Source: Chrysomallon squamiferum (taxonomy: Eukaryota > Mollusca > Gastropoda > Neomphalida > Peltospiridae). Taken from it: a stretch of DNA of 64,000 nucleotides. Positions 1 to 15,400 of the stretch are shown here, in pieces. The stretch's first letter is position 1, and each line of letters begins with the position of its first letter. A program made the translations under genes and the position numbers. Location of the stretch: NCBI GenBank assembly GCA_012295275.1, contig CM022667.1, positions 14,438,168 to 14,502,167 on the forward strand. Reading direction: 5' to 3'. The notes beneath the pieces are model-generated. The model saw nothing but the letters and a program-made list of their open reading frames with translations. It was not told the origin of the DNA and did no database searches.

Positions 1-445
1 ATAATGTAAACAAAAAGCAATAGAATTTGTGCATTAACTGAAATGTACTGTGCTTCAGCTTTTCAAAGTAAGACTTACTAACAGTCTGTATACTAGCAAT
101 ATAAGCAAATTAAAGTATACAATAAAACAAAATTAAAAAATGAATTCAACAGTGCAGTAACTCTATGAAACTGAATTCTTACTATTTTTTCTTTTGACAA
201 AATATGACCCATTTCAAAAACAAATATTTCACCCTCGTAACATTACTGTATAAGCAATGTGTAAATAACCATTCTGAAATTGCTTTTTATTGTTTTGTTG
301 TTTTTCTTTATAACTTATTTTCCCCTCACAACATTTACTCCAATAGCAATGTGTAAAATGATTTTTGTGATGCCTTTTTATTTTTTTTTTTTGGCAACTT
401 ACTCCAATGAAGCATAGATTGCATAGAGAGCAGAAATCAACATAC

Positions 446-3400
446 CAGGTTCACATTTATCTTCAGCAATGAAATGTTCTAGAGACAGAATGAGACTTCT
501 GATAAACATGTTGGAATCAACGAGATTTCTATTCACTGTCAACACAAACTTGTCAAGCTGAATAAAAAATGAAAGAGTATAATGAAAAGTGAAAAAAATA
601 TTAGCTGGCAGCATCGTGTACAAATATTTAAGATCTGAAATTTAAGATCTGTTAATAGTAACAGAGACAAAATATACTTGCAGTTAAAATATATGGAGCA
701 CTGTTTACAGATAAAAAATAGTCCATACAAGTTTTATACTTTGTTGCATAGACTCACATTTTCAGGTTTCTTTTGTGTACGATTCCCAAAGGAGAAATGT
801 TAATATTTAACCATTTCCCCTACTCCATCTGTAATTTTATGACTTATGTTATTTTTCTTTATTAATGTTATTTATTTATATTATTATTATATTTTAAACC
901 AACCTTGTCCTGAGAAACCAGTATTTCATCAAATGTCTTGAAAGCTTCTATGTTGAACTTGACCATCTCCCCTAGCAAGTCAAAACTGCTCTGTAATATT
1001 TCCTTGTGGCGTATCTCATGTTCAACAATATTGGATGCCACATGCTGGAATATGAAGTTAATGAATAACTCAATATTATTTGCAAATATAACTTGTAAAG
1101 AATTTTTTTTAATTACTATTATTAATTTTTTTTGTTTTTTAAATGATCACAACTTTAAATATCTTCATAAATATTAATTTTCTTTTCTGTTCAAATGAAA
1201 AATAAAATCTTCATATTAAAAAAAACACAAAAACAACACATTTTGGAAATAAGTTATTTAATAATCAGCTATTTATAATTTCAATTTCTCAAGCAGGAAA
1301 AGTATGTACAAATAACAAGATTAAAATAAAACTGTAATGAACTAGTTACCTGTAACAACCCTCTTCTCATGAGAAACACTTGATCACAGTAAGAGGTATC
1401 ACCACGAAGGTAACTCTCCACAGCTCTGGCCAGCCAGAATCTGATTAATTATTGAAAAAATTAGACATGATCATGAATGTTTAATTTAGAAATAAACAGT
1501 TTTATGTAATAATAATAAAATAAAATAAATAAAATACTGTTGAAAATAATGAAGTATGACAAACCTGAACGTAGATGTTGTTGGTTCTTTCTTCATCACC
1601 TCCACAATTTTTGTCAACAGACCTTTACTACCACGACACATTAATGCTCTGTAAGTAACAAACAATACTGAAATAAACTTCACACAATGACAATACGAAT
1701 TGTGGATCAAGTAACATTTTAGACGTTCCCCATTAAGCTAATGTTCACATTCTTTTAATACAAGCTTAAGTTTGGTATCTCTCATCTCCATACTTCGTAT
1801 GGTTGCAAAGATATAGTTGCTAAATAATACAGAATAAAGTTAGCCTCAGAAAAACATCGGTTATAAGCTACCTAAGAGAGTAAACTATGAGCAAGTTATT
1901 AAATCTAGTTAGCATTTAAATTTAAACAGCTTTGTTGAATATATTTCAATTTAAATAATGAAAAATGCTGCTTTAAAATAATACCATAATAAGAGTAAAC
2001 ATTTTACTAAGTCATTAAAATATCTCTCCATTTAAAAAGCATGAAACAGAAAGACTAGTTTTATTTTTAAAATATCTGCTTTTATTTCAGACAAGATGAT
2101 TATCATGCTAATACAAAAAAAAATATTATAAAGAGACTGCAACTGTACTGAAACCATAGAAAGCTTGCAATAACGTAATGATTTTTTTTTTTTTTGTCAT
2201 CCTAAAGAAATTTTTTATTGTAACAACTTGTAATCAAGATTCCATGGGTTTCTTTCAGGTTGTTCACATGGCAACAGACTGTAACTTGATAATTAATACT
2301 ACTGGAGACAATATTTTCTATTACTATGTTCACCCCATACATACTGCTTGTGAAAAAAATAAACCAAAAAGTATTACATTTAGCTATATTTAACACAAGA
2401 AAATCTTCATGTGACAATTCTTGAAAAAAAACCACTTTGTTATTTTAAATTCCAAATAAAAGTTATTTTTTCTATTAAAAAAATAAAAAATAAAAAGATA
2501 AGTGATTTACTGATTGAAAAATTGAGCCAAGTTAAAGATGTATATGGCATCTAAGGCTATATTAAATATTAGTAATTAATACTGATAGCAGGAGTGAATT
2601 TCTAAAGAAAAGTTAATGGAAAGCAATTTTAGTTATTGCAAATAAAAACTTACTTGTTGACATTTTCCAACGAAGGTAATGACAAAGAACCTGCTTTGGC
2701 TGGAACAAAGATAAAAAAAAAAAATATGAAAAATTATTATCTGTTAACAGTTTTATCTAATATTCACAAACATTACTATCATTTTTAGCTTACTATACTA
2801 ATAAAAAGAAAACAAATATGTATATATAAAAAAGATCAACATTATCGCAAAGTAAAACTAAATCAAATGGACTAGCCTAAGTTGTTCAAGCTAACGCTTT
2901 TGTGAAATTACTAGAGAAACTGAAAATATGTATGAGGGGAAAAAAATACCTAAATCCATTGATTTAAGTTTCTGTGAAATGAATTTTACTGATAATGTCA
3001 ATAGTAACATTAACAATACCAGTTTAATTAATAATAATGAACAGTGAATAATAACTACTAATTTTATTATTAATAATAAAGAAGTAACAAAAACAACATT
3101 AATATCCAATTAAATGTTAGTATTTTTAAATTGAAACTCTCCAAACTGCCATTGTACTTTTCAATACAGCCTATAGCAAATGCATTATTTATAATAACAT
3201 ATAAGAACAATGCCAGAATTCAGTACAGTTTATTCTTTACTGAAAAAACTCACCATTAATTCTTTTCACCTCATTCAGCTCATTCTTAGACAAAAGTAGA
3301 TGTTTGTAGCTGAAAAAAAAAAAAAAAATGCAAGGAAAATGTCAGTGTGAATGAATTTGATTGATGTGAGTATTCTGCAAATTGAAATTTCTTTGAAACA

Positions 3401-6400
3401 AATATCTTTTTTTATTTTATCTAATATGATAAATGTTTAATAAAAATAACCAAGACAATAAAATAAAATAATGTATTTGGGTTGATGTGACAATTTAACA
3501 TCAAAATTTAGTACAAAAATAATAATAATGATAATAATTTTCGTAACTGGGATGGATTTCAAATAACTACAAAATAAATTGTACAGAAAAAAAAAAGAAA
3601 AAATGTAAGATAAAAAACCAGACTTACTCAGAATGATCACAAAAGCTATGTACCAAGCGTAGAAACTGAATTTTCAAGGCAACCTCCTGGAAACAAAAAT
3701 TATAATTTATAAAAAATACGAGTGTGAGAATTCAGAAGATCTGTGGGTGGGTGATATATCACTGCATATTTACTTTCATTTTTGAGTCTGAAAGACTGTT
3801 TACGACCACAAAACTGAATTATATTAAGTTACAAATACAGTGTCAGATTTATTAACATGGTAAAATGGTAAGAAAATAATGATCCAGTGAATATTAGCAT
3901 AACAGTAAGACTAACCGGACTACATTCACAAGCTGCATTGTGACCTCTCAGTCTATGTCTGTTGTGATAACGATTACTGAAAATCAGATGTTTCATACAT
4001 ATTATTTATGCAAAAATTTAAATGTTCTGTAGCTTGAAACATACAGTTAATAATTTTGACTTAGACTGTGTGTAAATATATACAAATAAAATTTGTTTCA
4101 TAAGTTTAAAATAGAAAATAATTTACAAAAAGTAAAATGTTTAACTTTTTAATCATATCTTCATCTTTAAGTTTAATATAGATAATTATTTATTATCACT
4201 ATTTCCATCAACAAAATAAATTTTACAGACATCTAATTTGTAATAAAGATAAGACTTATTTTCATTTCAGTAGCAATGTTTCAGATGATTTTACAATTCA
4301 ACAGCTGCAGAATTAAAAATACAAATCTTAATAGTGACATAAATAAAGATAATTATAAGACTAATTTAAGCCATGCTGAATTATAAATAAAAAAAATCTA
4401 CTCACACTTGGCACTTCCATATAAATTGATCAAACAACTCACTAAGACCTGGCGCCAATTTCAAATCAGCCAATTTTCTTTGAACCTGAAACACAGAAAT
4501 AACACTATTTAAAATTTAGAATAAAAATCCTGCACACTTAGAATAACAACAATAAAAAAAAAAATATAAAGATTTTATAAGCTACAAAAAAGTAGTTGAC
4601 TGAGAAAATGATCCTGAAACTTAGTATTAATTGTTCCCAACAAAAATATAGTGAAAATTTTAAAAAACAAAGAAAATCAGGAATTTTAATGAGAAAGTAA
4701 ATCAAAATACTAACGACGAACGTTATGTTAAACACTAAAATAACAGATCATTATCACCTGCAATTAATTTCCCTCAGACAATTTACCTTTTTCCTATGTT
4801 TGCCTAACAGGAACAAGCCCAACACATACACCACTTCAACTCTCTGAACCAACTGTTCTGTGATCTTCAAACCCTGCTGCTGGATCATAGGACCACCCTC
4901 AGACACTGGCTCTGATATACCTGAAATGTAATGTCCACTATTAATCATCTTTCAGGGGTGGGGAAGAAAAAAAATAAAATAAAAAAATAAATACAAATTT
5001 AATTCTTTTTTTAAATAACCAACTTTTAAATATCCGTATTTGATCAAAATGCTAACATTCTCCAAAGCTGTTCACTATTCACCTCTTCTGTGAATTATAT
5101 TCATATATTAACTTTGTTGTGAGGGAAAAAAGATCTCTTTAAACAGATTCGATAATCTACATCCTTTTTTAAAAATACCATCAAGATTCATAATCAAATA
5201 CAACTCTAGAAATATACAAAGTCTTTATCACGTACTATTCTTCTGACATCAAAAACTAATATTACATTTCCTTCCTAAGCTGTTATCAGAAATGTGTATA
5301 TATAAAAAATAGCATAGTCTTACCTCCCATGAATTCCTCAAAGTCATCAGCTGACTGGGGTTCATAAAGCTCATCTGCCATTTGGTTGTCAATCCACTCC
5401 ATCCAGCAGTCTAGTTCACTCACCATGCCAGGATAGCGTGGTGTATCTGTAAAATATTAAAATTAAAACTGAATTAGTAAATGGTTTTAAAACAATTTAA
5501 AAAAAATAAAGAAAATAAAGAATAAATACATTCAAGTGTTGATGCATAAATGTACTTAGCAGCAAACCATGAATTTCTTGCTGTGATAGACTTTTCACCA
5601 TATGACCCTATTATCTGAATTTAATTCCATACTGTATCAAGAAATTTTTATCTTATTGTTTATCAACTGAGGATTATTCTCTGGAGTAACTTGCATAATT
5701 GACTTATCTCCAACTGCTGTTAAAAGTAAATTGTTGTGTTGGATCACAGTTCTCATGGTTTAAGATGAACAAAACTTTCAACCACTCTTTATTCAGAAGG
5801 ACTGTTTACATTTTTATGACTTTCAAGAACTGAACATACAAGAATGACTTTAATGGTTAGTTTAACATGGATATAAAATGTGAAGTACACAGCTAGAATA
5901 CTGTTTGCTTTACAGGTACTCAAAACTAATTTTTCTTTTATCATTATTCATAGCTTTTGGAGTAATAATTAAGCATGTAACAAAGCAGGCAATATAATGA
6001 AAAGCCTCAAAGTGTGTTTAATTATTCCCTGTACTTTGCAGCTTTCTACAATACATTTCTAACTTAGTCAAGGCAATGATTCTTTTTATTTTTAAATTCA
6101 TAAATATACCTTTTCCTACCAAAAAATCAGGAACAAGCAGTTTTTAAATTACTGTAATAGACATGATAAAGAAACAACTATGAAATTTCATTTGTTGCTT
6201 CATTTTATTTTGACACTTAAAATAAAACTTGCTGATAAGACACAGTTCAAAAAACTTTAAAATATCCTGCCTCGGTTTAACATTCCATTCAGTATATTAT
6301 TACGATTATTGCACTGAGAAAGTTAACGTTCCAGAAAAAATTTACAAATACTTACATTCTTTAGAAATGGCAAATTTTATCAGTCTGGGCAGAAGTTCAG

Positions 6401-9400
6401 GAATACCAAGCAACAGTTCTGAAAACAGAAAACATTAACAATTAGCAGAAAATGTAATGACAAAAAGGAAAAATAATCGAGTTAAAACTTTTCTCAATGA
6501 TGAATCATGAATCAAGAATGCTGCAGAATGATGACTTGATGACAAATAGAAATGAGGAATATTTCTACAAATGAAAAACTGCAGCAAATGGGACAGATTT
6601 AAATTATGTGAATCCTTGTTTAACAAGTTCCAACAGAATAATGCAACAACTGGGACCAATATTAAAGAAATACCACCATTTACTATGAGGTACTGAGCTG
6701 TAGCTATTTTAATTGAATTTAAACATATCTGGTAATAAACCTAAATGTTTCTATTTTTTTAAATAAAGTAAGACACCAGATTATTTTACAATGTAACCAG
6801 TTTCAGGTTTTTGAGTATTAGTATGTACCTTGATTTATATCCCGCAAGTTGACAAATCCTCGACTTCTTTTCTGCTTGTTTTGAGCAAACACTGAAACAT
6901 CAATATTTTCCAAATGAAAAAAATAAACATCTGAAATTTCAGTTACATGGTCATTTATAATCTAACTCCATTTCATTTTCTAAAAGAATACTTTTTATTT
7001 GTAATCTAAACATAATTAAAAAATATCTCAGTTACAGACAGGCTTGATATAATCATATAAGAATAAATCCTTCACAAAATTAAAATACACAAATTAGTTA
7101 CCAGTAACACTAAAATTATTTTGATATTTTTAACAATAAAGAGTGGATTTCTTACAAAATGATTTACTAGAATTTATTATACACAGTAGTTGGCACTGTT
7201 ATTCAATTATGTTGTTTAAAGCAATAAAATAAAACTGTACCACTTACATGATGACTTGTTTTCATAGATATCGAGGTCAGAAATGACAACAGCCAGGATT
7301 CGACAGAAGTTAGCAAGCTGCATGTCATCTAGACAGCTGATAAGACCTCGCATGTTTGCTGAAAACAGTGAGAAACATGTAAACAGTTTCTTCTAGAATA
7401 ATTTTTGTACAATATTTTGCTAACAGTAAAATACAAAAACTACTCAGATTTCGAAACAATCTTATTTAGATTTACAATTAAATTTCTTATTTTCTATGAA
7501 AAACAATTGCCACCACCATTTTTCTTTACTACAAAACTCACAAACTACAATGTACTCAGAAATAATTGTTTGAAATAAAAAAAAGTATATATCTGTCTTA
7601 ATAACACAGTTTCTCAACATACAATTTACATCTATTGCAAGAGTTAAAGAATACAGAAAAGTGACTGTACAGAAACTGCCTGCAACTTCAGATTTAAATT
7701 ATCTCTATGGTTATATTCACAACTGATGTGGGTACTTGTAAGGAGAGATACAATAATAAAAGCATTAACTCACTAATTCTGTGTAAATCTAAGACTTCTC
7801 TACGAGATTGCAGCATGTCTTCTATCAACTGGCAAGCATTAATAAATGTCTTTTTGTGAGCCAGTAGTGTGAATATGTAATTAATGATGTCGTCATTACT
7901 CAGCAACTCCTGTGACACTTTCTCTGCAATACACTGAAATAAAGAAATAATAAAAATATTACTAAATGCAATATGATATTACAATCTTCTAGTACATTCC
8001 AACAGCTTCCATTACATTCTGCAATCAGAGCATTAAATCAGTTTAGGAAATGTTTACTGCCAATATCATGCCATAATAATAATTTGGGATGTTGTGATTA
8101 AAATAACATCCTAGCTAATATTTGTTTCAAACATATTATACATTTAGCAGTTAGTAAAACAAATATATGTACTTACGCCTTTACTTGTTGTTGTAATTTT
8201 TGTCAGAATCTCAAGAACTACACTTTTTATCCTCAACATGTGTTCTGATTCCCAAATGACTAAAGCAAGAAAGACAAAAGAAGCAAATATTTTATATTAT
8301 GTAAACATTTAAAAAAAAAAAAAATTATTATCCTTCAAGAAACTCTATATATTGGATGACAAGTCGTGTATATGATGCTAGGTGCTAATATCTGAAATTT
8401 CAAAGAAATAAAATGCATGTAACAAGATTATAATCTGTACACAATTTAACTTACTATCCAGTACACACAAAATATTTATTTATAATTAACTGATGAAAAA
8501 ATTCTAACCCTGGTAAAAAGTCAGTTTGGTTTATTCATTTTTTAACAGTGAAGATTCAAGTGTCAGTTTGTGCATGTGTTCATTTATATTTAATTAAGTA
8601 AATCATGTGAATATTAACAGTAAATGACTGTTCATTACATGTGTTGACATTATATGGGTTTTTCTGGTGCTCAGTGAACCAAGTCAATAAATACCTTTGT
8701 TTGGTTTTGTCGTATGTGGAAACAAAGACCCAAATGTTAGTAACCTCAGGAGAATCTGTAATTCAAAACATTAATCAAGACAAATGTAGTAACCGAAATG
8801 TAAGCAGTTCCATTATTCAAATTTACCTTCTGTTACTTCTAAAATATATGTAAATTTTTCATAGAGAGTGTTATTTAATTATATTTAAACTTTACACTGA
8901 AAACTGTTTTAGTCAGTGATTTTTAATCCTGGTGTCAGCACTCACTGGACAGTCCTGATTCATTGTATTCCATGTTTAGTATAAAAATCAATATGAAAAA
9001 AAAAAGTATAAAAGGGTTCTTGAGAGAAAAGAGGAGGGTAAGAACCAGTGCCATAAACTGGGCATTTTATTCAAAGGTTTTATGTGTTTCATTTTATTGT
9101 ATTGTGATTTTTTAAAAAGAACTTACGTCAACTCCACCCAGTTCACAAAATTCATTAGCAAACTTGTTCTGATTCTCGTCTTGTGGGCTGTCATCATGAG
9201 TGCGTCTTGGCTCAAAATTCATCAACTTGCCAAGAAGTTTCTGAAAAATTAACACTTTTTATATAATCACCACTAAGAAATGCTATATACAAAAAATGTT
9301 CATAATACAAGCTCTGAATATTAAAAATAAAATACTCTAATTAAAAAGTTAATGGGATCTTACATGCAGAAATAAAACAAAAAAAAACTCATTGCAGCTT

Positions 9401-12400
9401 CCCAAGCTGTTGGTGTCAATTCTTTCACTTGTATTTCAAATGATAAAAAGACTGTTAAAATCAACTTTCATCTAACCAGATTATTTACATATGCTCAAAA
9501 CAAAATAAACTGGATAATGCAAGTTTCAATGCCATTTTGCACAACTTATTATTGTACTTTTTTAATAAAAAATGTAAGTAGTTTCTAAAGTATATATAAA
9601 TAACCATGCTGCCATCTTATTAAATGCAGTAATAAATTCTAGGAAGAAATTTTAGTTTTTTCGTTAAGTCAATGCAGTGGTCTCCCCAGCATCTGTGAAA
9701 GGGATGGTGGAAATTGGCATAACTGGTGGAAGTTAAACAAAGGGTACAAGTACTTTTGTTTGTTCTGTGAATTATATTCTTTACAAAATAATATATACAT
9801 ATATTGTTTTATAATCTTCTGTATATATTATATATATACACGATTGTGTGTGTGTGTGTGTGTGTAAAATGTCAGATCATTTTTATTGCTCTGAAAGTAA
9901 AAGACTGCCAAGCAGTGTGATAATGAATATTTATGAGAATGGCCATGCACTGTTAATAATTAATTATTTTTACATTGTGTGGATCAAGGCCATATGTGTT
10001 TTCGAAGGATGAAGATAGTATTTTTAAAATATTTAATATCTTTATTTAGTTGCATGTTAAAAAATTTGTAGCAATCATTGAAATGCATGTGCAGTAATCT
10101 AGCCATGCACCGTCTGCTACTTTAGCCTTGATTACCCAGGCATCGTGATTAGCAGCAAATTTCAGAGGAATCGGATTGTATCCCTTCAAAATGCCAGAGG
10201 GGGTAGTTAATAAATATGACAGTTGCTGCTTCTGGTTACATCTATTTTGTTTAATGACAAGACACGTGAACTGCTAACACCAGAAGTGCAAAACAATGGC
10301 ATGACAGCCAGTCTAAATATACGGGTGGCAGATATTGCTGCCATTGATAATGGATGGTGGGTGAACTCATCGTAAGCTGCAAGTGATGGTGAACCAACCA
10401 TCTCGTATAGTACGTAGCAAGACCTTTGCATTGTGATGGAAGAAGCTTGTAAAAGCCTGATAATTGAGTGATTAATTATCACCTCAGGAGTGGTATGTGT
10501 TAAGGGGTTTTGTTTTGCAGAATGATCTGGTGATAGACATCTAGTGGCAAGTTCATAACATGTTGCTAAATAACACAAGTCCCTTTCCTTTCTTATAAAA
10601 ACCACGAGATTTTTTTTTTTTTTTTTTTTTTAAGGAGAGAACTGTTGAACAATTCCCTTGAAAGAGTTGCTATCCTTTGGAACACATTTGGTAACTAATT
10701 TTCATTGTTTTAACCCATATGTGATTCATAAGATAGATTACAATATTTCTATTCATCTATATTAGTCTTTACTACTATACTGAATATTCAAATACAAATA
10801 CAGTTTTTAAAAGTGTCTAGTGTTTGTTTAGTACTGTATTTATAATATATTGCAGATGCCATATTGGATATCCTAGAGCAAGCCAACTCGGGTAGTAACC
10901 TGCCCGAGACAGGTACCTATTTACAACTTGAGGGAATCCATGTGACAGGAAAATATTGGAGCCTTGGTCCATGATCTGAAACAGAGACATAGCTATCTGA
11001 AATGTGATTTTTAATTCGGGGCTTTATAAATTTTTATTGCAATTCACCAGACATAAGCAACATTATTCACTAGAGTGAATAAGTACACAATATATTAAAT
11101 ATTTGATCTTCCCCATCGACTTCCAAAAGAAAACATGAATGTGTTTTGGAAATTGAAGATGAAGATCATCATCCATTTCTTAATGATGACAGCTGTCATC
11201 TTGTGCAGGTGGCATATATGAAAAAAAATGTGTCCAAAATTTGCCATGTTCAGACTCTTCCTGTAATGGAACACAAACTGTCGTATGTGATCAGTTGAAA
11301 GGCCCTGTTGTCAATCTGCAGACAGTTTGTGCTGCTTGTAAAAAGGTACCCAATGAGATATTGTCATCAAATCATGTAGGGGGCCAGAGAAGCAGATTTC
11401 CTTTCAACACTATCAGACAAATGGTTGCAGGAACCTTAGATAGTAGTGTAGGATTTTCAGGACTTTGTAGACTGTTGGTGGCTGGATTCACCATGTACAC
11501 ACCAAGTATGAAAGACAACAAAAGGCAGTTTTTTTAATGGATGACTCAAAGGTAGACATCAATGTATGGTGTTGGCTGTGTAATTGATCACTGACTGAGA
11601 TTCTCTGTATATTGTCATGTTTGTGCCACTGTTGGCGACTACTATGACAGAGAAAGCCAAAAGTATCTTAACTGAAAGCTACATATGTGAGAAAAACTAT
11701 TATGGGTGCAGCCATTGCAGACATTTTGTGGACTAGCTCATATCTAAATGTGGATTTATGCTGTCAGATGGTGATGCTAAAACGTTTTTGCATTTGTCCT
11801 CATTAAATGTGTATGGGAATGAATGTAAATTACGTAAAGAAAAATGCATCAACCATGTGTCAAAAAGGATGGGTGCAGGGTTGAGAAAAGTGGGAGGGGA
11901 AGTTTGACAGCAAGGTGTGATCAACCAGGCAGCCACTCCAATCTACATTCAACTTGACGATGAAAAATCTTTTATGTCGATATCTAAAAGGGAAAAACCC
12001 AAAATAATAACTAAAGTCTATGGCAGCGAGTGAATTTAATGAACGCTGTGTAAAATGTTTCCAATATAGTAGTAGCACTGGGTTTACAAAAGGTGGAAGC
12101 TGCTGCTATGAAGTTAACCCATAACGGGGGTGGTGAAAGACTTACCTTTTGAAAACACAGAAGTTTTGCTGGGTAATGATTTAACTAATCAGTGTTTCTA
12201 GCTGAAGGATGATCAGTTGATAATGGATTATATACCTTTATCAATAGAAAAGAGCGAGGGGGATGATACTAGATATCCTGCTTGTGTAATGGCTAGATCT
12301 ATGACCAGAAAGGTAGCATGAGACCCTGCAGATATTTACAATTTGTCTGATACTTTTGTGAGCCATGAAAATGAAGTGAATGAGGTTATCAGTAAAATAG

Positions 12401-15400
12401 ATGGTAAGTCAACTGAAGAACTACTTGTGGTGGATCCAATGAGGGTAAATGAACTGGTTGTGTTTGAGAAAGGGGCCTTACTGTATGAACAGTTAATTCT
12501 AGAGCATGGGGCTGATTTTGATTTATTGGCATCTCGTATGCATCTTTAACTAAGGATGAGATGGAAGATCAAAAGTCATGTTAGATATGGACAATGGCGT
12601 ATTAATAGAAGAATAAGTGACAAGATGTAGAATTGTGATGCCCTCTAAGTACTGACAATCATTGTTGCTGTTGGCACATGAGGATGTTATTAACAGTTAT
12701 GTGCTTAACTACACATTTCCCAGAGGCAATTCCCTTAAGGAACGTCACTGCACCTTTGGTAACTAGTGTGCTGCTTAAAAACTTCATGTTTTCGGGATTA
12801 CCCAGTGTAATTCAAAGTGATCATGGTACTAACTTTATGAGCAAGTTGATCCATCACGTTCTGGCTATGGTAAATGTATGGCAGATTCATTCAGTGACGT
12901 TCCAACCAAAGAGCCAGGGCGCAATATAATGTTTCCACCAGAACATGAAAAGTATGCTCAGCTGTCACTGTTTAGTCAATTCCTTTAGTGTTGTAAGCAA
13001 GAAGTGTTAGGATCCACCCCATTTGAATTGGTCTGTGGGCATCCAGGCCAAGGGCCCCTCAAATTGAAAAACATAGCTGAACTGACAAAATGGTTTTACT
13101 AGGCAGTCAGTTTTAACAAAAATGTTTTAAAAGTTCTACGAGTTGAAAAATATAAAACATTAACAACCGAAGGAACAAAAAACCATTTCTGAACTGCAAA
13201 ATGAAGAAATGACTGATGAAAGCTTCTGTGTTCAATATTTACTGGAAATGTAGATTTAATACTGCACAGGCTCTGTCAGGATTATTTTATGGATTGAAGA
13301 CGATCATTTGAAACCATCAACAAAAAAGAATGCATTTAGTCAGGAAATGCAAGAAATGAAATGTGGAAGAAAAAAGACATTACCAAAACTTTAGTGACAT
13401 GAGTTTCATTGACACATTTCTCTATGGTCTCTGTAAGTGAACAAATATATTTTTATTACAACAATAATTTATGTTGTATTATATTAGTAATGTTACAGTA
13501 CAGTTATGATGTAGCAATTTTTCTTCTTGTAAAGCAAATCAACTAATTCCTCCCCACTGTCAACAGAAAATTTCCATAGTTGGGGAAGTCTTTTTAACAG
13601 TTTTGTTAGATGTAGTAGGGCCTTTACCAAACACTTGTTCCGGCAACCAGTTCTTATTAACAGTTATGTGCTTAACTACACATTTCCCAGAGGTGATTTC
13701 CTTAAGGAAAGTCACTGCAACTGTGGTAACTAGTGCACTGCTTTAATTTTTCACATATACAGGATTACCCAGTGAAATTCAGTGATGACGTTAATACTTT
13801 ATGAGCAAGTTAATCCAGCAGGATCTGGCTATGTTAAATGTACAGCAGATTCATTCAGCAGCGTTCCACCCTGAGAGCCTGGACACAATAGAATGTTTCC
13901 ACCAGAATGAAAAGAGCATGAAAAGTATGCTCTGCTGCCATTGTTTAGACAATGGTGCTCACTGGGACCAGTCAATTCCTTTCATGTTGTTTGCAGCTAA
14001 GGATGCAAAGCAAGAATTCTTGAGATTCACCCCATTTGAACTGGTCTATGGGCATTCAGCCTGAGGGCCTCTCAAATTGAAAAAGACAGTTGAACTGACA
14101 AGCCGGTTTTACTAGGCAGTCAGTTTTAACAAAAAATAGGTTTAAAAAAAGTTATGTGTATTGAAAATATGAAAACAGTAAATTATTAATAACTGTAGTG
14201 TAGGAATGAAAAACAACTTCTGAATTGCAAAATTAAGAAATGACTGATGAAAGCTTCTGTGTTCAATATTTACTGGAAATGTAGATTTAATACTGCACAG
14301 GCTCTGTCATGATTATTTTGTGGATTGAAGACAATCATTTGAAATTAGTCAACAAAAAAAGAATGCATTTAGACAGGAAATGCAAGAAATGAAATGTGGA
14401 AGAAAAAAGACATTACCAAAACTTCAGTGACATGAGTTTCACTGACACATTTCTCTATGGTCTCTGTAAGTGAACAAAAATATTTTTATTAGAACAATAA
14501 TTTGTTGTATTATATTAATGTTACAGCCCAGTTATGATGTAGAAGTTTTACTTCTTGTTTACTACTTTTTTGGACACCTCAGAATCAGACTTGATTTTCT
14601 TTATATGAATATGTGGTCATACTTTTAATCTTTTTATTATTTTATTTTACTTTTTGACATGATGTATTCAGTTTATCATGCATGAATTTAAATTTTTTCA
14701 GCAATCCACCAGTCACAAGAATGTTTTTTCAAATGGGTTTTCATTTTGCTTAATTTTACTACAATATAATAATAATTATTGATCTAATGGAAGACTGTCA
14801 GTTAATGTACAGCTGACAAGTTATTAAAAGTTAATTTGTAAATCTGGACAAATTCTCTGACCTTCATCCACAGAATGAAAGCCACCAACCAGAGAATTTT
14901 GAGATGGAGTCTTCTTCTGCCGGAATTCCCAATTACCATGAACATATCAAAGACACACACATATATATATATTATGCTATGTCTTAGAGACAGTGTGTGA
15001 TGACTGATTGTCACCATATTACTATGTATTATAAATGCCAGAATGTGTCAGTTAACACACCTTAATTATTTGTGTTTAAATATACTATATTTTCCTACTG
15101 CTAGAGAAGAGGAAATATCCTTTTTGAGATGGGGGTAGTGTGATGGAAGAATCTTCTGCTTGTAAATGTCACTTGTATCTGACTGTTGATTCAGTCAGCC
15201 AAATCAACAAAAATGGCTACAAATTATGGGATTACTTATCACCTAGGGAATGGTAGGTGTTACAGGCAGAATGATCTGGCAACAGATGTCTAGCGGCAAG
15301 GTTTGTAACACACTGCCAAATAACTCAAGTCCCTTTTATTTCTTATAAAAGCCCTGTTTCGTTAGGAGAGGACCGTGGAACAATTCCTGTGAAAAGGTCG

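Noticed and set aside
8641-8853. 70-residue plus-strand frame
   Set aside because: Lies over a minus-strand TRPC4AP exon and has no family resemblance.
10207-10605. 132-residue minus-strand frame across the 5' LTR edge
   Set aside because: Spans the LTR boundary antisense to the element; no recognisable domain, likely chance.
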